Below are positions 16,238 through 24,371 of a DNA stretch of 64,000 nucleotides, piece by piece (within the stretch, counting starts at the first letter, position 1; every line of letters starts with the position of its first letter). The notes below the pieces were generated by a model that saw nothing but the letters and a program-made list of their open reading frames with translations, ran no database searches and had not been told where the DNA came from. This DNA is from Mycobacterium sp. PS03-16 (GTDB lineage: Bacteria; Actinomycetota; Actinomycetes; Mycobacteriales; Mycobacteriaceae): assembly GCF_004570325.1 (NCBI RefSeq), contig NZ_SPQO01000020.1, positions 34,396 to 98,395 on the forward strand, given 5' to 3'. A program made the translations under genes and the position numbers.

Positions 16238-17299
16238 ATGCCCATGTCACGGTGGAAGCTGCCTGCCGCACTGGCCATCACCCTGCTCGCCACCGCCTGC
16301 GGTCTGTCGGATGACGACGGCGGCGCCGCCATCGACTCCGTGCAGATCGCCAACCGAACCGACGTCCCGGCTGGCACGAAACTCGTCGTGGCCGAGCAGA
16401 ATTCCACTCAATCACTGCCGTGGAACCTGGCCGATGCCGGGAGGGACGCCCCGTATGCCGTGGAGTTCGCCGATTTCAGCGGCGGCGCAGCGGTCATCGA
16501 GGCATTGCGTTCGGGCGCTGCCGATATCGGCTCGATCGGTGAGGCGCCGGTGCCCATCGCCGTCGACAACGGTGTCACCGACCTCGTCACGGTCGGTCTG
16601 CAGGCCAATCCCGGTACCAGCGGCGGCTATTACCTCGTCGCTCGCCCCGACAGCGGGATCACATCGATCGAGCAGTTGCGCGGCAAGCGGGTGGCCTACC
16701 CACCCGGGTCCGGCCGTCACATGATCACCGCCGGCCTGCTCAAACGGCACGGGCTCGACCTGCGGACCGACGTGCAACCCGTGGAGCTCGCGGGCGCCGA
16801 AGTCGTTCCGACGTTCGCGGCGGGCGCCGTCGACGCGGCGATCGTGCTCGGCAACCAGTACTACCAGCTCGGCGAGCCGCCGGTGCTCGGCGACGGCAAG
16901 GGCATCAACACCGGCATCCAGACCCTGATCGTGCGCAAGGACATCCTCGACGACCCGGTCAAGGCAGCCGCGATCGGCGACTACGTCGGCCGGGCCATCG
17001 CGGCCAACAACTGGAAGGACAACCACGCCGACGAGTGGATCAACGCCTATTACGTGGACCAGCAGGGCATCACCCACGACCAAGGCAAGACGCTCTACGA
17101 GGAGGACGGGCTGACGGCGTACTACCCGATCGACGACCAGTCCACGGCATTGTTCCAGCAGGTGGCCGACGGGTTGTTCGAGTCGGGGGTCACCAAGACC
17201 CGTGTCGATATCACGCCGTACGTCGACGGCCGGTACAACGCGATCGTCACCGCCCAGAACCAACTCGACGGTGTGACCCCGCGACCGATCGAATCCTGA
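16238..17299 (+). CDS. ABC transporter substrate-binding lipoprotein (SsuA-like)
   Basis: A 353-aa exported receptor. The N-terminus MPMSRWKLPAALAITLLATAC is a lipoprotein signal peptide with lipobox LATAC and the lipidated Cys at position 21. The mature part has the periplasmic-binding fold of the NMT1/SsuA family (GKRVAYPPGSGRH, IEALRSGAADIGSIGEAPVP). In an actinobacterium it would be anchored on the outer face of the membrane and deliver an aliphatic sulfonate or related anion to the permease. Ligand identity is inferred from the two flanking TauD-like genes only. Confidence 0.9.
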   Translation: MPMSRWKLPAALAITLLATACGLSDDDGGAAIDSVQIANRTDVPAGTKLVVAEQNSTQSLPWNLADAGRDAPYAVEFADFSGGAAVIEALRSGAADIGSIGEAPVPIAVDNGVTDLVTVGLQANPGTSGGYYLVARPDSGITSIEQLRGKRVAYPPGSGRHMITAGLLKRHGLDLRTDVQPVELAGAEVVPTFAAGAVDAAIVLGNQYYQLGEPPVLGDGKGINTGIQTLIVRKDILDDPVKAAAIGDYVGRAIAANNWKDNHADEWINAYYVDQQGITHDQGKTLYEEDGLTAYYPIDDQSTALFQQVADGLFESGVTKTRVDITPYVDGRYNAIVTAQNQLDGVTPRPIES

Positions 17300-17326
17300 A
17301 TCACACGACAAGAGAGAGGAACTGAC

Positions 17327-18241
17327 ATGACACTGGCAGCTCAGAAGGTTGCGGTCGAGCCGCAGTCGGGTTGGACAGGCGCCGAGATCAGCGGGGTGGA
17401 CCTCACCGCGCCGCTGCACGAGGAGCAGATCGCCGACATCCGGGCGGCGCTGTTGACCTGGAAGGTGGTGTTCTTCCGCGGCCAGTTCATCGGCCACGAC
17501 GACCATCTGCGCTTCGCGCGGGCGTTCGGCGCCCCCACGCCGGCCCACCCGTTGTTCGACGCGATACCCGATCCGGACCACCCGACCATCTACCCGATCT
17601 TCCGGGACCGGTTCAAGGCCCGGTTCCGCGGTACCGGGTTCGACAAGCCCAACTGGCACGCCGACGTGACCGCCGCCGTCAATCCGCCTGCCGCGTCGAT
17701 TCTGCGCGCAGAGGTCATCCCGCCCTATGGCGGTGACACCCAGTGGGCGAACACCGTCGCCGCCTACGAGGGCCTGTCGAAGCCGTTGCAGCGCCTCGCC
17801 GACGGGCTGCGTGCGGTGCACCGGTTCTCACCGCCGGACGGAGCGACGGCGACCGCCGACTATCAGCGCCGGGTCGAAGGCCGGCCCTTGTTCACCGAAC
17901 ACCCGGTGGTGCGCGTGCATCCGGAGACCGGTGAGAAGGCCCTCTACGTGAATCCGGGCTTCACCACCCACATCGTCGGCGTGTCACCGCACGAGAGCCG
18001 GCGGCTGCTCGGCCTGTTCTACGACGAACTCGCGCGCCCGGAACACACCGTGCGGTTCAAGTGGGAGCCGGGCAGCATCGCGTTCTGGGACAACCGGTCG
18101 ACCGTGCACCTCGCGCCGTCTGATCTGACGACGGACCACGACCGCCGGCTCTACCGCATCACGCTCGTCGGCGACGTACCGGTCGGTCCCGACGGGGTGC
18201 CGTCGGTCGCGCTGGACGGCGAACCGTTCGACGCCATCTGA
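17327..18241 (+). CDS. TauD/TfdA-family Fe(II)/2-oxoglutarate dioxygenase, second copy in the operon
   Basis: A 304-aa paralogue of the dioxygenase at 13705-14643. It shares SGWTGAEISGVDLTAPL, the iron ligands in NWHADVT and NRSTVHLAPSD, PYGGDTQ and YRITLVGDVPVGP. Differences lie mainly in the substrate-facing loop after residue 80 and in the region around residue 170, so the two enzymes probably act on different sulfonates brought in by the one importer. It lies 27 bases after the lipoprotein, with AGAGAGAGG as ribosome-binding site. Confidence 0.88.
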   Translation: MTLAAQKVAVEPQSGWTGAEISGVDLTAPLHEEQIADIRAALLTWKVVFFRGQFIGHDDHLRFARAFGAPTPAHPLFDAIPDPDHPTIYPIFRDRFKARFRGTGFDKPNWHADVTAAVNPPAASILRAEVIPPYGGDTQWANTVAAYEGLSKPLQRLADGLRAVHRFSPPDGATATADYQRRVEGRPLFTEHPVVRVHPETGEKALYVNPGFTTHIVGVSPHESRRLLGLFYDELARPEHTVRFKWEPGSIAFWDNRSTVHLAPSDLTTDHDRRLYRITLVGDVPVGPDGVPSVALDGEPFDAI

Positions 18242-18260
18242 CCGACAGTCGGCTCTGCGT

Positions 18261-18297
18261 CCACGGCGTGACCACCCGCGAGGGCGCGACGCCGTGG
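18261..18297. terminator. Possible bidirectional terminator hairpin
   Basis: CCACGGCGT and ACGCCGTGG are perfect 9-bp arms around a 19-base loop, between the convergent dioxygenase and SDR genes. No T-run follows, as is common in actinobacteria, so function as a terminator is inferred from position and stem strength. Confidence 0.5.
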
Positions 18298-18363
18298 CGC
18301 AGGGCCGCACAAGGGGAGTGCCGCTGTGACTTCCCGTAGGAGCTGTCACTTCCCGGACGGGCC

Positions 18364-19128
18364 TCACCTGGGCGGGAAGCGCAGTGCTCCGTCGAGGCGG
18401 ATGATCTCGCCGTTGAGGTAGTCGTTCTCGATGATGCTCTGGGCCAGCTGGGCGTACTCGGGCGACCGGCCCATCCGCTTCGGGAACGGCACCTGCGGGG
18501 CCCAGTACTGCTCGAGCTGATCGGCCGCCTTGCCGTAGGCGGGTGTGTTGATGGTGCCCGGGGCGATGGTGACCACGCGAATGCCCAACGGGGAGAGATC
18601 GCGGGCCGCGACCAGCGTCATCCCGAGCACGCCGCCCTTGGCCGCGGCGTAGGGGAGCTGGCCGATCTGGCCCTCGTAGCCGGCGATCGACGCGGTGTTG
18701 ACGATGACGCCGCGCGCACCCTCGTCCAGCGGCTCGGATCTCGCGATCGCCGCCGCCGACAGCCGCATGACGTTGAACACCGCGGTCAAATAGAACTCGA
18801 TGGTCTTCTTGAAGCCGTCGAGGTCAAGCGGTGAGCCGTCCTTGCCGATCAACCGTCCGCCACTGGCGGGCCCGCCGTGGGTGTCGACCGAGATCCGCAG
18901 CGGTGCCAGCGATTCCGCCGTGGCGATCGCGGCGTTGACCGAGTCCTCGGAGGTGGCGTCGGTGCGTACGTACCGCACACCGAGCTCTTTTTCCAGTTCG
19001 CCGCCCTTCTCGTCGGCGAGGTCGGCGACGACGACCTTTGCTCCCGCACCGTGCAGCCGCCGCACCGTCGCCTCGCCGAGGCCACCCGCACCGCCCACGA
19101 CGATCGCTGAACACCCGGCGATTTCCAT
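18364..19128 (-). CDS. SDR-family 3-hydroxyacyl-CoA dehydrogenase (type II-like)
   Basis: A 254-aa short-chain dehydrogenase. VVGGAGGLGEATVRRL is the cofactor loop, VADLAD suggests NAD preference, and the catalytic residues are Ser in NTASIAGYEG and the Tyr-x3-Lys of YAAAKGG. The C-terminal INTPAYGK and PFPKRMGRSPEYAQL resemble the HSD17B10/type II 3-hydroxyacyl-CoA dehydrogenase group. It is divergent from a thiolase gene, across the operator at 19165. The pair would carry out the last two steps of a beta-oxidation round. Confidence 0.88.
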   Translation of the reverse strand: MEIAGCSAIVVGGAGGLGEATVRRLHGAGAKVVVADLADEKGGELEKELGVRYVRTDATSEDSVNAAIATAESLAPLRISVDTHGGPASGGRLIGKDGSPLDLDGFKKTIEFYLTAVFNVMRLSAAAIARSEPLDEGARGVIVNTASIAGYEGQIGQLPYAAAKGGVLGMTLVAARDLSPLGIRVVTIAPGTINTPAYGKAADQLEQYWAPQVPFPKRMGRSPEYAQLAQSIIENDYLNGEIIRLDGALRFPPR

Positions 19129-19164
19129 GCGGCTTCCCTTCTTGCAACGAACGCTCTCTTATAG

Positions 19165-19181
19165 TGAGAATAACATTCTCG
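19165..19181. promoter_or_regulatory. Operator palindrome of the TGAGAAT-N3-ATTCTCA family
   Basis: TGAGAATAACATTCTCG matches the regional box at 13 of 14 positions. It lies 37 bases upstream of the SDR start and 26 bases upstream of the thiolase start, so one bound regulator could control both divergent units. Confidence 0.75.
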
Positions 19182-19206
19182 CCGGTTTCCCGAACGGAGT
19201 CCATAC

Positions 19207-20358
19207 ATGCCCGAAGCCGTCATCGTCTCCGCCCTGCGTACCCCGATCGGCACGGCGATGAAGGGGACGCTGCGCGACACCGACGCCTATCAACTGGCCG
19301 AACACGTCGTCGGTGCGGCGGCAGAGGGGTTGAGCGGTGGGCAGGTCGACGATGTCGTGCTCGGCGAGGGCCTCTACGGCGGCGGTGTCATCGCCCGTCA
19401 CGCCGCGATCACCGCCGGGCTGACGTCGGTGCCCGGCCTGTCCAACAACCGCCACTGCGCCGCCGGCCAGGCCGCCGTGCAGAGCGCCGCGGCGAGCATC
19501 CGCGCCGGCATGGATCGGCTGGTCATCGCCGGGGGCGTCAACTCGGCCTCCACCACACCGCGATTCACGCGTCGGGCCAGCAGCGCCAAGGACGCCGCGA
19601 TGCTCGACTGGTTCCCGCCGACCCACCCGGACCGCGCCGATGCGCCGAACATGGACATGTCCATCACCGTCGGCTGGAACGCCGCGGTGCGGGCCGGAGT
19701 CAGCCGCGAGGAGATGGATCAGTGGGCGCTCGACTCCCACCGTAAGGCGGTCCGGGCGATCGACGAGGGCCGGTTCACCGATGAGATCGTCCCCATCGAG
19801 ACGCCCCACGGGCGCTTCGACATCGACGAGCATCCGCGCCGCGACACCAGCATGGAGAAGCTCGCCTCGCTCAAACCGCTGCATCCTGAGATCGAGGGCT
19901 TCTCGATCACCGCCGGAAACGCGTGTGGCGCCAACGATGGAGCCGCCGTACTGACGCTGGCCAGCGACCGGCTCGGGTTGCCCGCACTGGGCACCGTGAA
20001 GGCCTGGGCCTCGGTCGGCGTCGACCCGGCGTTCACCGGGCTCGCACCGGTCGAGGCCATCCCGAAGGCGCTCGAGCGCGCCGGGCTGTCGATCTCCGAC
20101 ATCGACCTGTTCGAGATCAATGAGGCGTTCGCCGCGATGTGCGTGGCGACGGTCAAGATGCTCGACATCGACCCGGACCGGGTCAACGTCAGCGGCAGCG
20201 GCTGCTCGCTGGGTCATCCGGTGGCCGCCACCGGGGCCCGGATGCTCGTGACATTGGTGCACGAATTGCGCCGTCGCGGAGGCGGTGTCGGTGTCGCGGC
20301 GATGTGCGCGGGCGGCGGGATGGGGTCGGCGACGGTCATCGAGGTGCCGGCGCCCTGA
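19207..20358 (+). CDS. Thiolase (acetyl-CoA acyltransferase)
   Basis: A 383-aa degradative thiolase. The acyl-accepting Cys84 is in NNRHCAAGQAAVQ, the catalytic His residues are near NEAFAAMCV and in GCSLGHPVAATGARM, and the second Cys is in MCAGGGMG. It would cleave a 3-oxoacyl-CoA with CoA to release acetyl- or propionyl-CoA. It forms an operon with the MeaB-type GTPase 25 bases downstream, which ties this beta-oxidation step to the B12 mutase. Confidence 0.92.
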   Translation: MPEAVIVSALRTPIGTAMKGTLRDTDAYQLAEHVVGAAAEGLSGGQVDDVVLGEGLYGGGVIARHAAITAGLTSVPGLSNNRHCAAGQAAVQSAAASIRAGMDRLVIAGGVNSASTTPRFTRRASSAKDAAMLDWFPPTHPDRADAPNMDMSITVGWNAAVRAGVSREEMDQWALDSHRKAVRAIDEGRFTDEIVPIETPHGRFDIDEHPRRDTSMEKLASLKPLHPEIEGFSITAGNACGANDGAAVLTLASDRLGLPALGTVKAWASVGVDPAFTGLAPVEAIPKALERAGLSISDIDLFEINEAFAAMCVATVKMLDIDPDRVNVSGSGCSLGHPVAATGARMLVTLVHELRRRGGGVGVAAMCAGGGMGSATVIEVPAP

Positions 20359-20383
20359 GCTCGCCGCCTAGGCTGGTGGCCGG

Positions 20384-21271
20384 ATGACCCCCCACAGCGA
20401 CATCGACGACCTGATCGCGGCCGCGCGCAACGGCTCCACCCGGGCCGCGGGCCGGCTGCTGAGTCTGGTCGAGGGAGCCCGCCGCGACGACGTGCTGGCC
20501 GCAGTGGGTGCGCCGCCGGTGCGGGTCGTCGGGGTGACCGGACCGCCCGGGGCGGGTAAGTCGACGACGGTGGCCGCGCTGGTCGGCGCCTACCGGCGGC
20601 AGGGGCAGCGGGTGGCGGTGCTGGCGGTCGACCCGTCGTCGCCGTACAGCGGCGGGGCACTGCTCGGCGACCGCATCCGGATGGCCGCCCACATCAACGA
20701 CCCGGACGTGCTGATCCGTTCGGTGGCCAGCCGCGGACACCTCGGGGGTCTGGCCGCCGCGGTGCCCGCCGCGATCCGGTTGCTCGCCGCGCTGTCCTAC
20801 GACCTCATCGTGCTGGAGACCGTGGGGGTGGGGCAGTCGGAGATCGAGATCGCCGCGATCGCCGACCCGACCGTCGTGGTGCTCAACCCGGGCGCGGGTG
20901 ATGCGGTGCAGGCGGCCAAGGCCGGGCTGCTCGAGGTGGCCGACATCGTGGTGGTCAACAAGGCCGACCGCGACGGCGCCGACCAGACGGTGCGGGACCT
21001 ACGTGCAGAGGTCAGCGTGCCGATTCTGAAACTCATTGCGGCTCAAGGGGAGGGGATACCGGCGCTGGCCGAGGCCATCGACGCCCACCACCGCGCCGAC
21101 ACCGCCGAGCGGCGGGCGGCGCGGGCCAGGACCCAGATCCTCTCGCTCGCCCATACGCTGTTGCGGACACATCCCGACCTCGGCCGCCTGGCCGCGCTGG
21201 TGGCCGACGGCCACACCGATCCCTACAGCGCGGCCGAAGAGCTGTTCGCCGGGCGGCCCGGCGACTCCTGA
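20384..21271 (+). CDS. MeaB/ArgK-type GTPase, chaperone of B12-dependent acyl-CoA mutase
   Basis: A 295-aa SIMIBI-class GTPase. Walker A is GPPGAGKS (residues 53-60), followed by LAVDPSSPYSGGALLGDRIR, ETVGVGQSE and the guanine-specificity NKAD. MeaB proteins gate loading of adenosylcobalamin into methylmalonyl-CoA and related mutases and protect them from inactivation. No mutase is adjacent. The only mutase in the window is at 4951-6932, and both genes are preceded, directly or through the operon, by the same operator box. Dedicated partnership is therefore likely but inferred. Confidence 0.9.
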   Translation: MTPHSDIDDLIAAARNGSTRAAGRLLSLVEGARRDDVLAAVGAPPVRVVGVTGPPGAGKSTTVAALVGAYRRQGQRVAVLAVDPSSPYSGGALLGDRIRMAAHINDPDVLIRSVASRGHLGGLAAAVPAAIRLLAALSYDLIVLETVGVGQSEIEIAAIADPTVVVLNPGAGDAVQAAKAGLLEVADIVVVNKADRDGADQTVRDLRAEVSVPILKLIAAQGEGIPALAEAIDAHHRADTAERRAARARTQILSLAHTLLRTHPDLGRLAALVADGHTDPYSAAEELFAGRPGDS

Positions 21272-21272
21272 C

Positions 21273-21857
21273 TCACTCCGGCAGGTCGACGATCCGGCGC
21301 ATGGTGCGGCGTAACTCCTCGCGCAGCGTGTCGTCGTCGATGTCGCTCACCAGCGGATGCATCACGGCGACGCTGATGACCCCGGACAGCATCGCCGCGT
21401 GCACGCGGGCCCGGGCGCCGGTCTCCTCGCCGAGCATCGTGGCGTAGAGCCGGTCGATGAACCGGCCGAACGGCGGATGCTCGGCGAGCACCCGCACGAT
21501 CACCGGATCGAACTGCAGGACGCTGACCATGCGACGGCGTTCGACGGCGAGATCGACCACGCGGCTCAGCAGCATGTCGCGACCGCTGAGGTGGTCGGGT
21601 GCGGCTTCGGCCGCCTCCAGTGCGCCCTCCAGACCTCCGAGTTCCCGCTCGGTCAGCGCGATCACGATGTCATCCTTGGTCTTGAACTGGTGGTAGACCG
21701 CGGCTTTGGTCACGCCGATGCGGTCGGCGATCATCTGCAGCGACGTGCCGCTGACACCGTGTTCGGCGATCAGCGCGAGCGCCGCGTCCAGGACACGGGT
21801 CTGCGCCGCGCTGCGCCGGATACCCGCGAAGCGACTCCCTGGTTCTGCCGAGACCAC
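21273..21857 (-). CDS. TetR-family transcriptional regulator
   Basis: A 194-aa regulator. The N-terminal helix-turn-helix covers TRVLDAALALIAEHGVSGTS through MIADRIGVTKAAVYHQFKTK. The C-terminal ligand domain is all-helical and has no recognisable ligand signature. It starts at GTG and is convergent with the MeaB gene, leaving one base between stops. It is 33 bases from the end of the flavoprotein gene on the same strand. Target unknown; it is the second candidate for the regulator of the TGAGAAT box. Confidence 0.9.
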   Translation of the reverse strand: MVSAEPGSRFAGIRRSAAQTRVLDAALALIAEHGVSGTSLQMIADRIGVTKAAVYHQFKTKDDIVIALTERELGGLEGALEAAEAAPDHLSGRDMLLSRVVDLAVERRRMVSVLQFDPVIVRVLAEHPPFGRFIDRLYATMLGEETGARARVHAAMLSGVISVAVMHPLVSDIDDDTLREELRRTMRRIVDLPE

Positions 21858-21890
21858 CTCACCAGGGTAGTGATCGCGGTGACCGGAATG

Positions 21891-23531
21891 TCAGTACCGC
21901 AGCGATTCGCCGGTCGCGGCCGCGTGCCCCGCGCGTACCCCGAACACCATGGCCGGCCCCAGCGTCCCGCCCGCGCCGCCGTACGCCTTACCCGTGGCGC
22001 CGGCCATCGCATTGCCCGCGGCGAACAGCCCCGGAATCGGCCTGCCGCTGACATGCAGCACACGGCCGTCGCGGTCGGTGCGCGGTCCGCCCTTGGTGCC
22101 CATCGCGCCGATCGACACCGGCACCGCGTAGTAGGGCGGTGTGTCGATCGGGCCGAGCGTCTGCAGGGCCGGCGTGGGCGCGTGCGGGTCTCCCCAGTAT
22201 CCGTCGTATGCGCTTGCGCCCCGGCCGAACTCAGGGTCGCGCTCCTCGGCGACGTGGCGGTTCCACTCCTGCAGGGTGCGGCTCAGCCCGTCGACGTCGA
22301 TCCCGGTCTTGTCGCCGAGCTCGTGCAGATCCCGCGACTGGCAGAACCAGTCCGGGGCCGGGCCGTCGGGCTCGACGCCCAGGAACCCGTACTTCTTCAG
22401 GTGCAGCGAATCGAAGACGATCCAGGCCGGATCGTTGACGTATCCGAGCCGCGGGTCGAGGTACTGGAATGCGCCCGCCATCGAGTTGTACTCGCCGGCC
22501 TCATTGAGGAAGCGCCGTCCGGCCCGGTTGACGATGATGCTGCGCGGCCTGGTGCGTTCGAGCCGGACGCTGCGGCTGCGGGGATGACCGTCGATGGTGT
22601 CGCCGGGGATCTGGACGATCGGCACCCACCACGCCTCACCCATGTTGGCCAGCTCGGCGCCGTGGGCCATGACCATGCGCAGCCCGTCCCCGGTGTTGTT
22701 GGGCGGCGACACCGCGCCGCGCATCGGACCGCGCAGGAACGCCTCGACGAGTGCGGTGTCCCACTCGAAACCGCCGGTGCCCAGAATCACGGCGCGTCGT
22801 GCGCGCACCCGGATCTCCCCGTCCGGCCGGGCGATCCGCACCCCGGTGATGCGGCCGGATTCGGCGATCAGCTCGACGGCGCGGGCCTCGGTGACGGGCT
22901 CGACCCCGCGGTCGAGCAGTCCCTCGAGCAGGCCGGCGATCAGTGCGGTGCCGGCGACGCACGGATCCTCGAGGGTCTCGTCGACCGAGGCGTGGATGCG
23001 GGCCCTGGTCTCGGCGTCGATGCCGACGTTGCTGAAGTCGGCGGGGAAGGAGGTGATCCGGTCCCGCCACGGCCCCAGCCGCGCGAGGTCGAACGGCGCG
23101 GCCGACAACGACCGGCCCCCGCCGGGACGCCCGCCCGGCAGTTCGGGTTTGTAGTCGGGAAACCCCTCGGCGATCGTGAACCGCAGCGCGCTGTGCGTCT
23201 CGATGACCTCCAGGGCGAGGGGGCCGGTCCGCACGAACGTCTCGACCAGGTCCTCGTCCATCACGCCCAGCGACTGCGCCCGCAGATAGGCCAGCGCGTC
23301 GCCGACCGGGAGCTCGCCGTCGGGAGACCGGTCGTGCGCGGGAATCCACACGATGCCGCCGGAGACGGCGGTGGTGCCGCCCACGGTGGCCGCCTTCTCG
23401 TAGATCGCGACCGAGGCGCCGTCGGCAGCGGCGCTGAGCGCGGCGGCCAGCCCGGCCCCGCCGCTGCCCAGCACCACGACGTCTGCCTCGCTGTCCCAGA
23501 GCTCGTTCGACGGTCGATCTGCTCGAGTCAC
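21891..23531 (-). CDS. FAD-dependent 3-ketosteroid-delta1-dehydrogenase-like flavoprotein
   Basis: A 546-aa flavoprotein of the fumarate reductase/KstD family. The dinucleotide loop is VVVLGSGGAGLAAALSAAAD with the FAD-contacting GGTTAVSGGIVWIP, the mid-protein AVILGTGGFEWD, and the C-terminal GLFAAGNAMAGATGKAYGG block typical of KstD-like enzymes. Members desaturate ring ketones or reduce enones. It starts at GTG downstream of the IclR gene on the same strand, and a second protein of the same family (27776-29566) lies in the divergent meta-cleavage operon. The exact substrate and direction of reaction are unknown. Confidence 0.85.
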   Translation of the reverse strand: MTRADRPSNELWDSEADVVVLGSGGAGLAAALSAAADGASVAIYEKAATVGGTTAVSGGIVWIPAHDRSPDGELPVGDALAYLRAQSLGVMDEDLVETFVRTGPLALEVIETHSALRFTIAEGFPDYKPELPGGRPGGGRSLSAAPFDLARLGPWRDRITSFPADFSNVGIDAETRARIHASVDETLEDPCVAGTALIAGLLEGLLDRGVEPVTEARAVELIAESGRITGVRIARPDGEIRVRARRAVILGTGGFEWDTALVEAFLRGPMRGAVSPPNNTGDGLRMVMAHGAELANMGEAWWVPIVQIPGDTIDGHPRSRSVRLERTRPRSIIVNRAGRRFLNEAGEYNSMAGAFQYLDPRLGYVNDPAWIVFDSLHLKKYGFLGVEPDGPAPDWFCQSRDLHELGDKTGIDVDGLSRTLQEWNRHVAEERDPEFGRGASAYDGYWGDPHAPTPALQTLGPIDTPPYYAVPVSIGAMGTKGGPRTDRDGRVLHVSGRPIPGLFAAGNAMAGATGKAYGGAGGTLGPAMVFGVRAGHAAATGESLRY

Positions 23532-23558
23532 ACCGACTCCTTTCTCCGACGCGGGCGA

Positions 23559-24266
23559 CTACAGGATGGCGGCGAGCCGGGCGGCGGCGTCGAGGACCGC
23601 GTCCTTGCCGTTCAGCACCACGTCCTCGCGATGCGAGATCACGTTGATGCACGTCGGCGGCGACGGTGGTCGCCGCCGCACCGGGACCGCCAGACCGTAG
23701 GTGTTCGGTTCGATCTCGCCGTGGGTGATGACCCATCCCTGAGCGCGGGTCTGCGGCACCAGATCCCGTTCTCCCGGACGCGGCGGCATGCTGGCCAGCA
23801 GCGCGATCCCCGCCGCGCCGCGGTCGAGTGGATACCGGCTGCCCTCGTGGAACGACAACTGGTAGAAGACGTTCGTCGGCACTATCACCGCGACGGCCAC
23901 CTGCTGCTCACCGTCGGCGACCAAGAGCGAGACCGTGGTGCCGAGCTGGTCGGCGAGGCCGCGCAGCACCGGCAGGCTCAGCGCGCGCACGTTGTTGTCG
24001 AACGACGAGCCCAACAGCGCCAGCCCGGCCGCCGGCCGGTAGCGCCCGTCCTCGCCCTTGGCGACGTAGCGGAACTGGGTGAGCGTTCCGAGTAGGCGGT
24101 AGGCGATCGTGCGGTGCACCCCGACGTAGTCGGCCACCTGCGCGACCGTCAGTCCGGACGGTGCGGTGGCCACCGCCTGCAGGGCCGACAGCCCCCGGGC
24201 CAGGGTCTGCGACCCGGCCGCGAGTTTGTCGGGCACGTTGCCCGGCGCTCCCTTGACAGACGTCAT
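23559..24266 (-). CDS. IclR-family transcriptional regulator
   Basis: A 235-aa regulator. The winged helix-turn-helix is in residues ~15-75 (SQTLARGLSALQAVA, GLTVAQVADYVGVHRTIAYR), followed by the IclR effector domain (LGTTVSLLVADGEQQV, YPLDRGAAGIALLA). IclR proteins such as MhpR control phenylpropionate and other aromatic-acid pathways. Its divergent position next to an mhpCAB-type operon makes it the likely pathway-specific regulator. Candidate DNA sites lie in the intergenic region at 24291-24317. Confidence 0.9.
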   Translation of the reverse strand: MTSVKGAPGNVPDKLAAGSQTLARGLSALQAVATAPSGLTVAQVADYVGVHRTIAYRLLGTLTQFRYVAKGEDGRYRPAAGLALLGSSFDNNVRALSLPVLRGLADQLGTTVSLLVADGEQQVAVAVIVPTNVFYQLSFHEGSRYPLDRGAAGIALLASMPPRPGERDLVPQTRAQGWVITHGEIEPNTYGLAVPVRRRPPSPPTCINVISHREDVVLNGKDAVLDAAARLAAIL

Positions 24267-24290
24267 CGGGGAAGTGATGCTCTAAACATA

Positions 24291-24317
24291 GTGCACATTA
24301 GTGAGCGATATTAGCAC
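24291..24317. promoter_or_regulatory. Candidate IclR operator
   Basis: An AT-richer stretch between the divergent IclR and mhpC-like genes with end arms GTGC and GCAC, and two ATTAG/TATTAG-type motifs inside. IclR proteins bind such imperfect sites, but symmetry here is weak. Confidence 0.3.
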
Positions 24318-24334
24318 AGCATGTTATCGTCCAA

Positions 24335-24351
24335 TGAGAACGTCATTTTCA
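24335..24351. promoter_or_regulatory. Operator-like palindrome upstream of the meta-cleavage operon
   Basis: TGAGAACGTCATTTTCA matches the regional box TGAGAAT-N3-ATTCTCA at 12 of 14 positions and ends 20 bases before the mhpC-like start. It would bring the meta-cleavage operon under the same regulator as the mutase and thiolase genes. Confidence 0.5.
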
Positions 24352-24371
24352 TCGCGAGGAGCACAGGACTG

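Noticed and set aside
21357..24095. Open frame of 912 codons on the plus strand
   Set aside because: It runs antisense through three well-supported genes (TetR, flavoprotein, IclR) and has the composition of a codon-position shadow.
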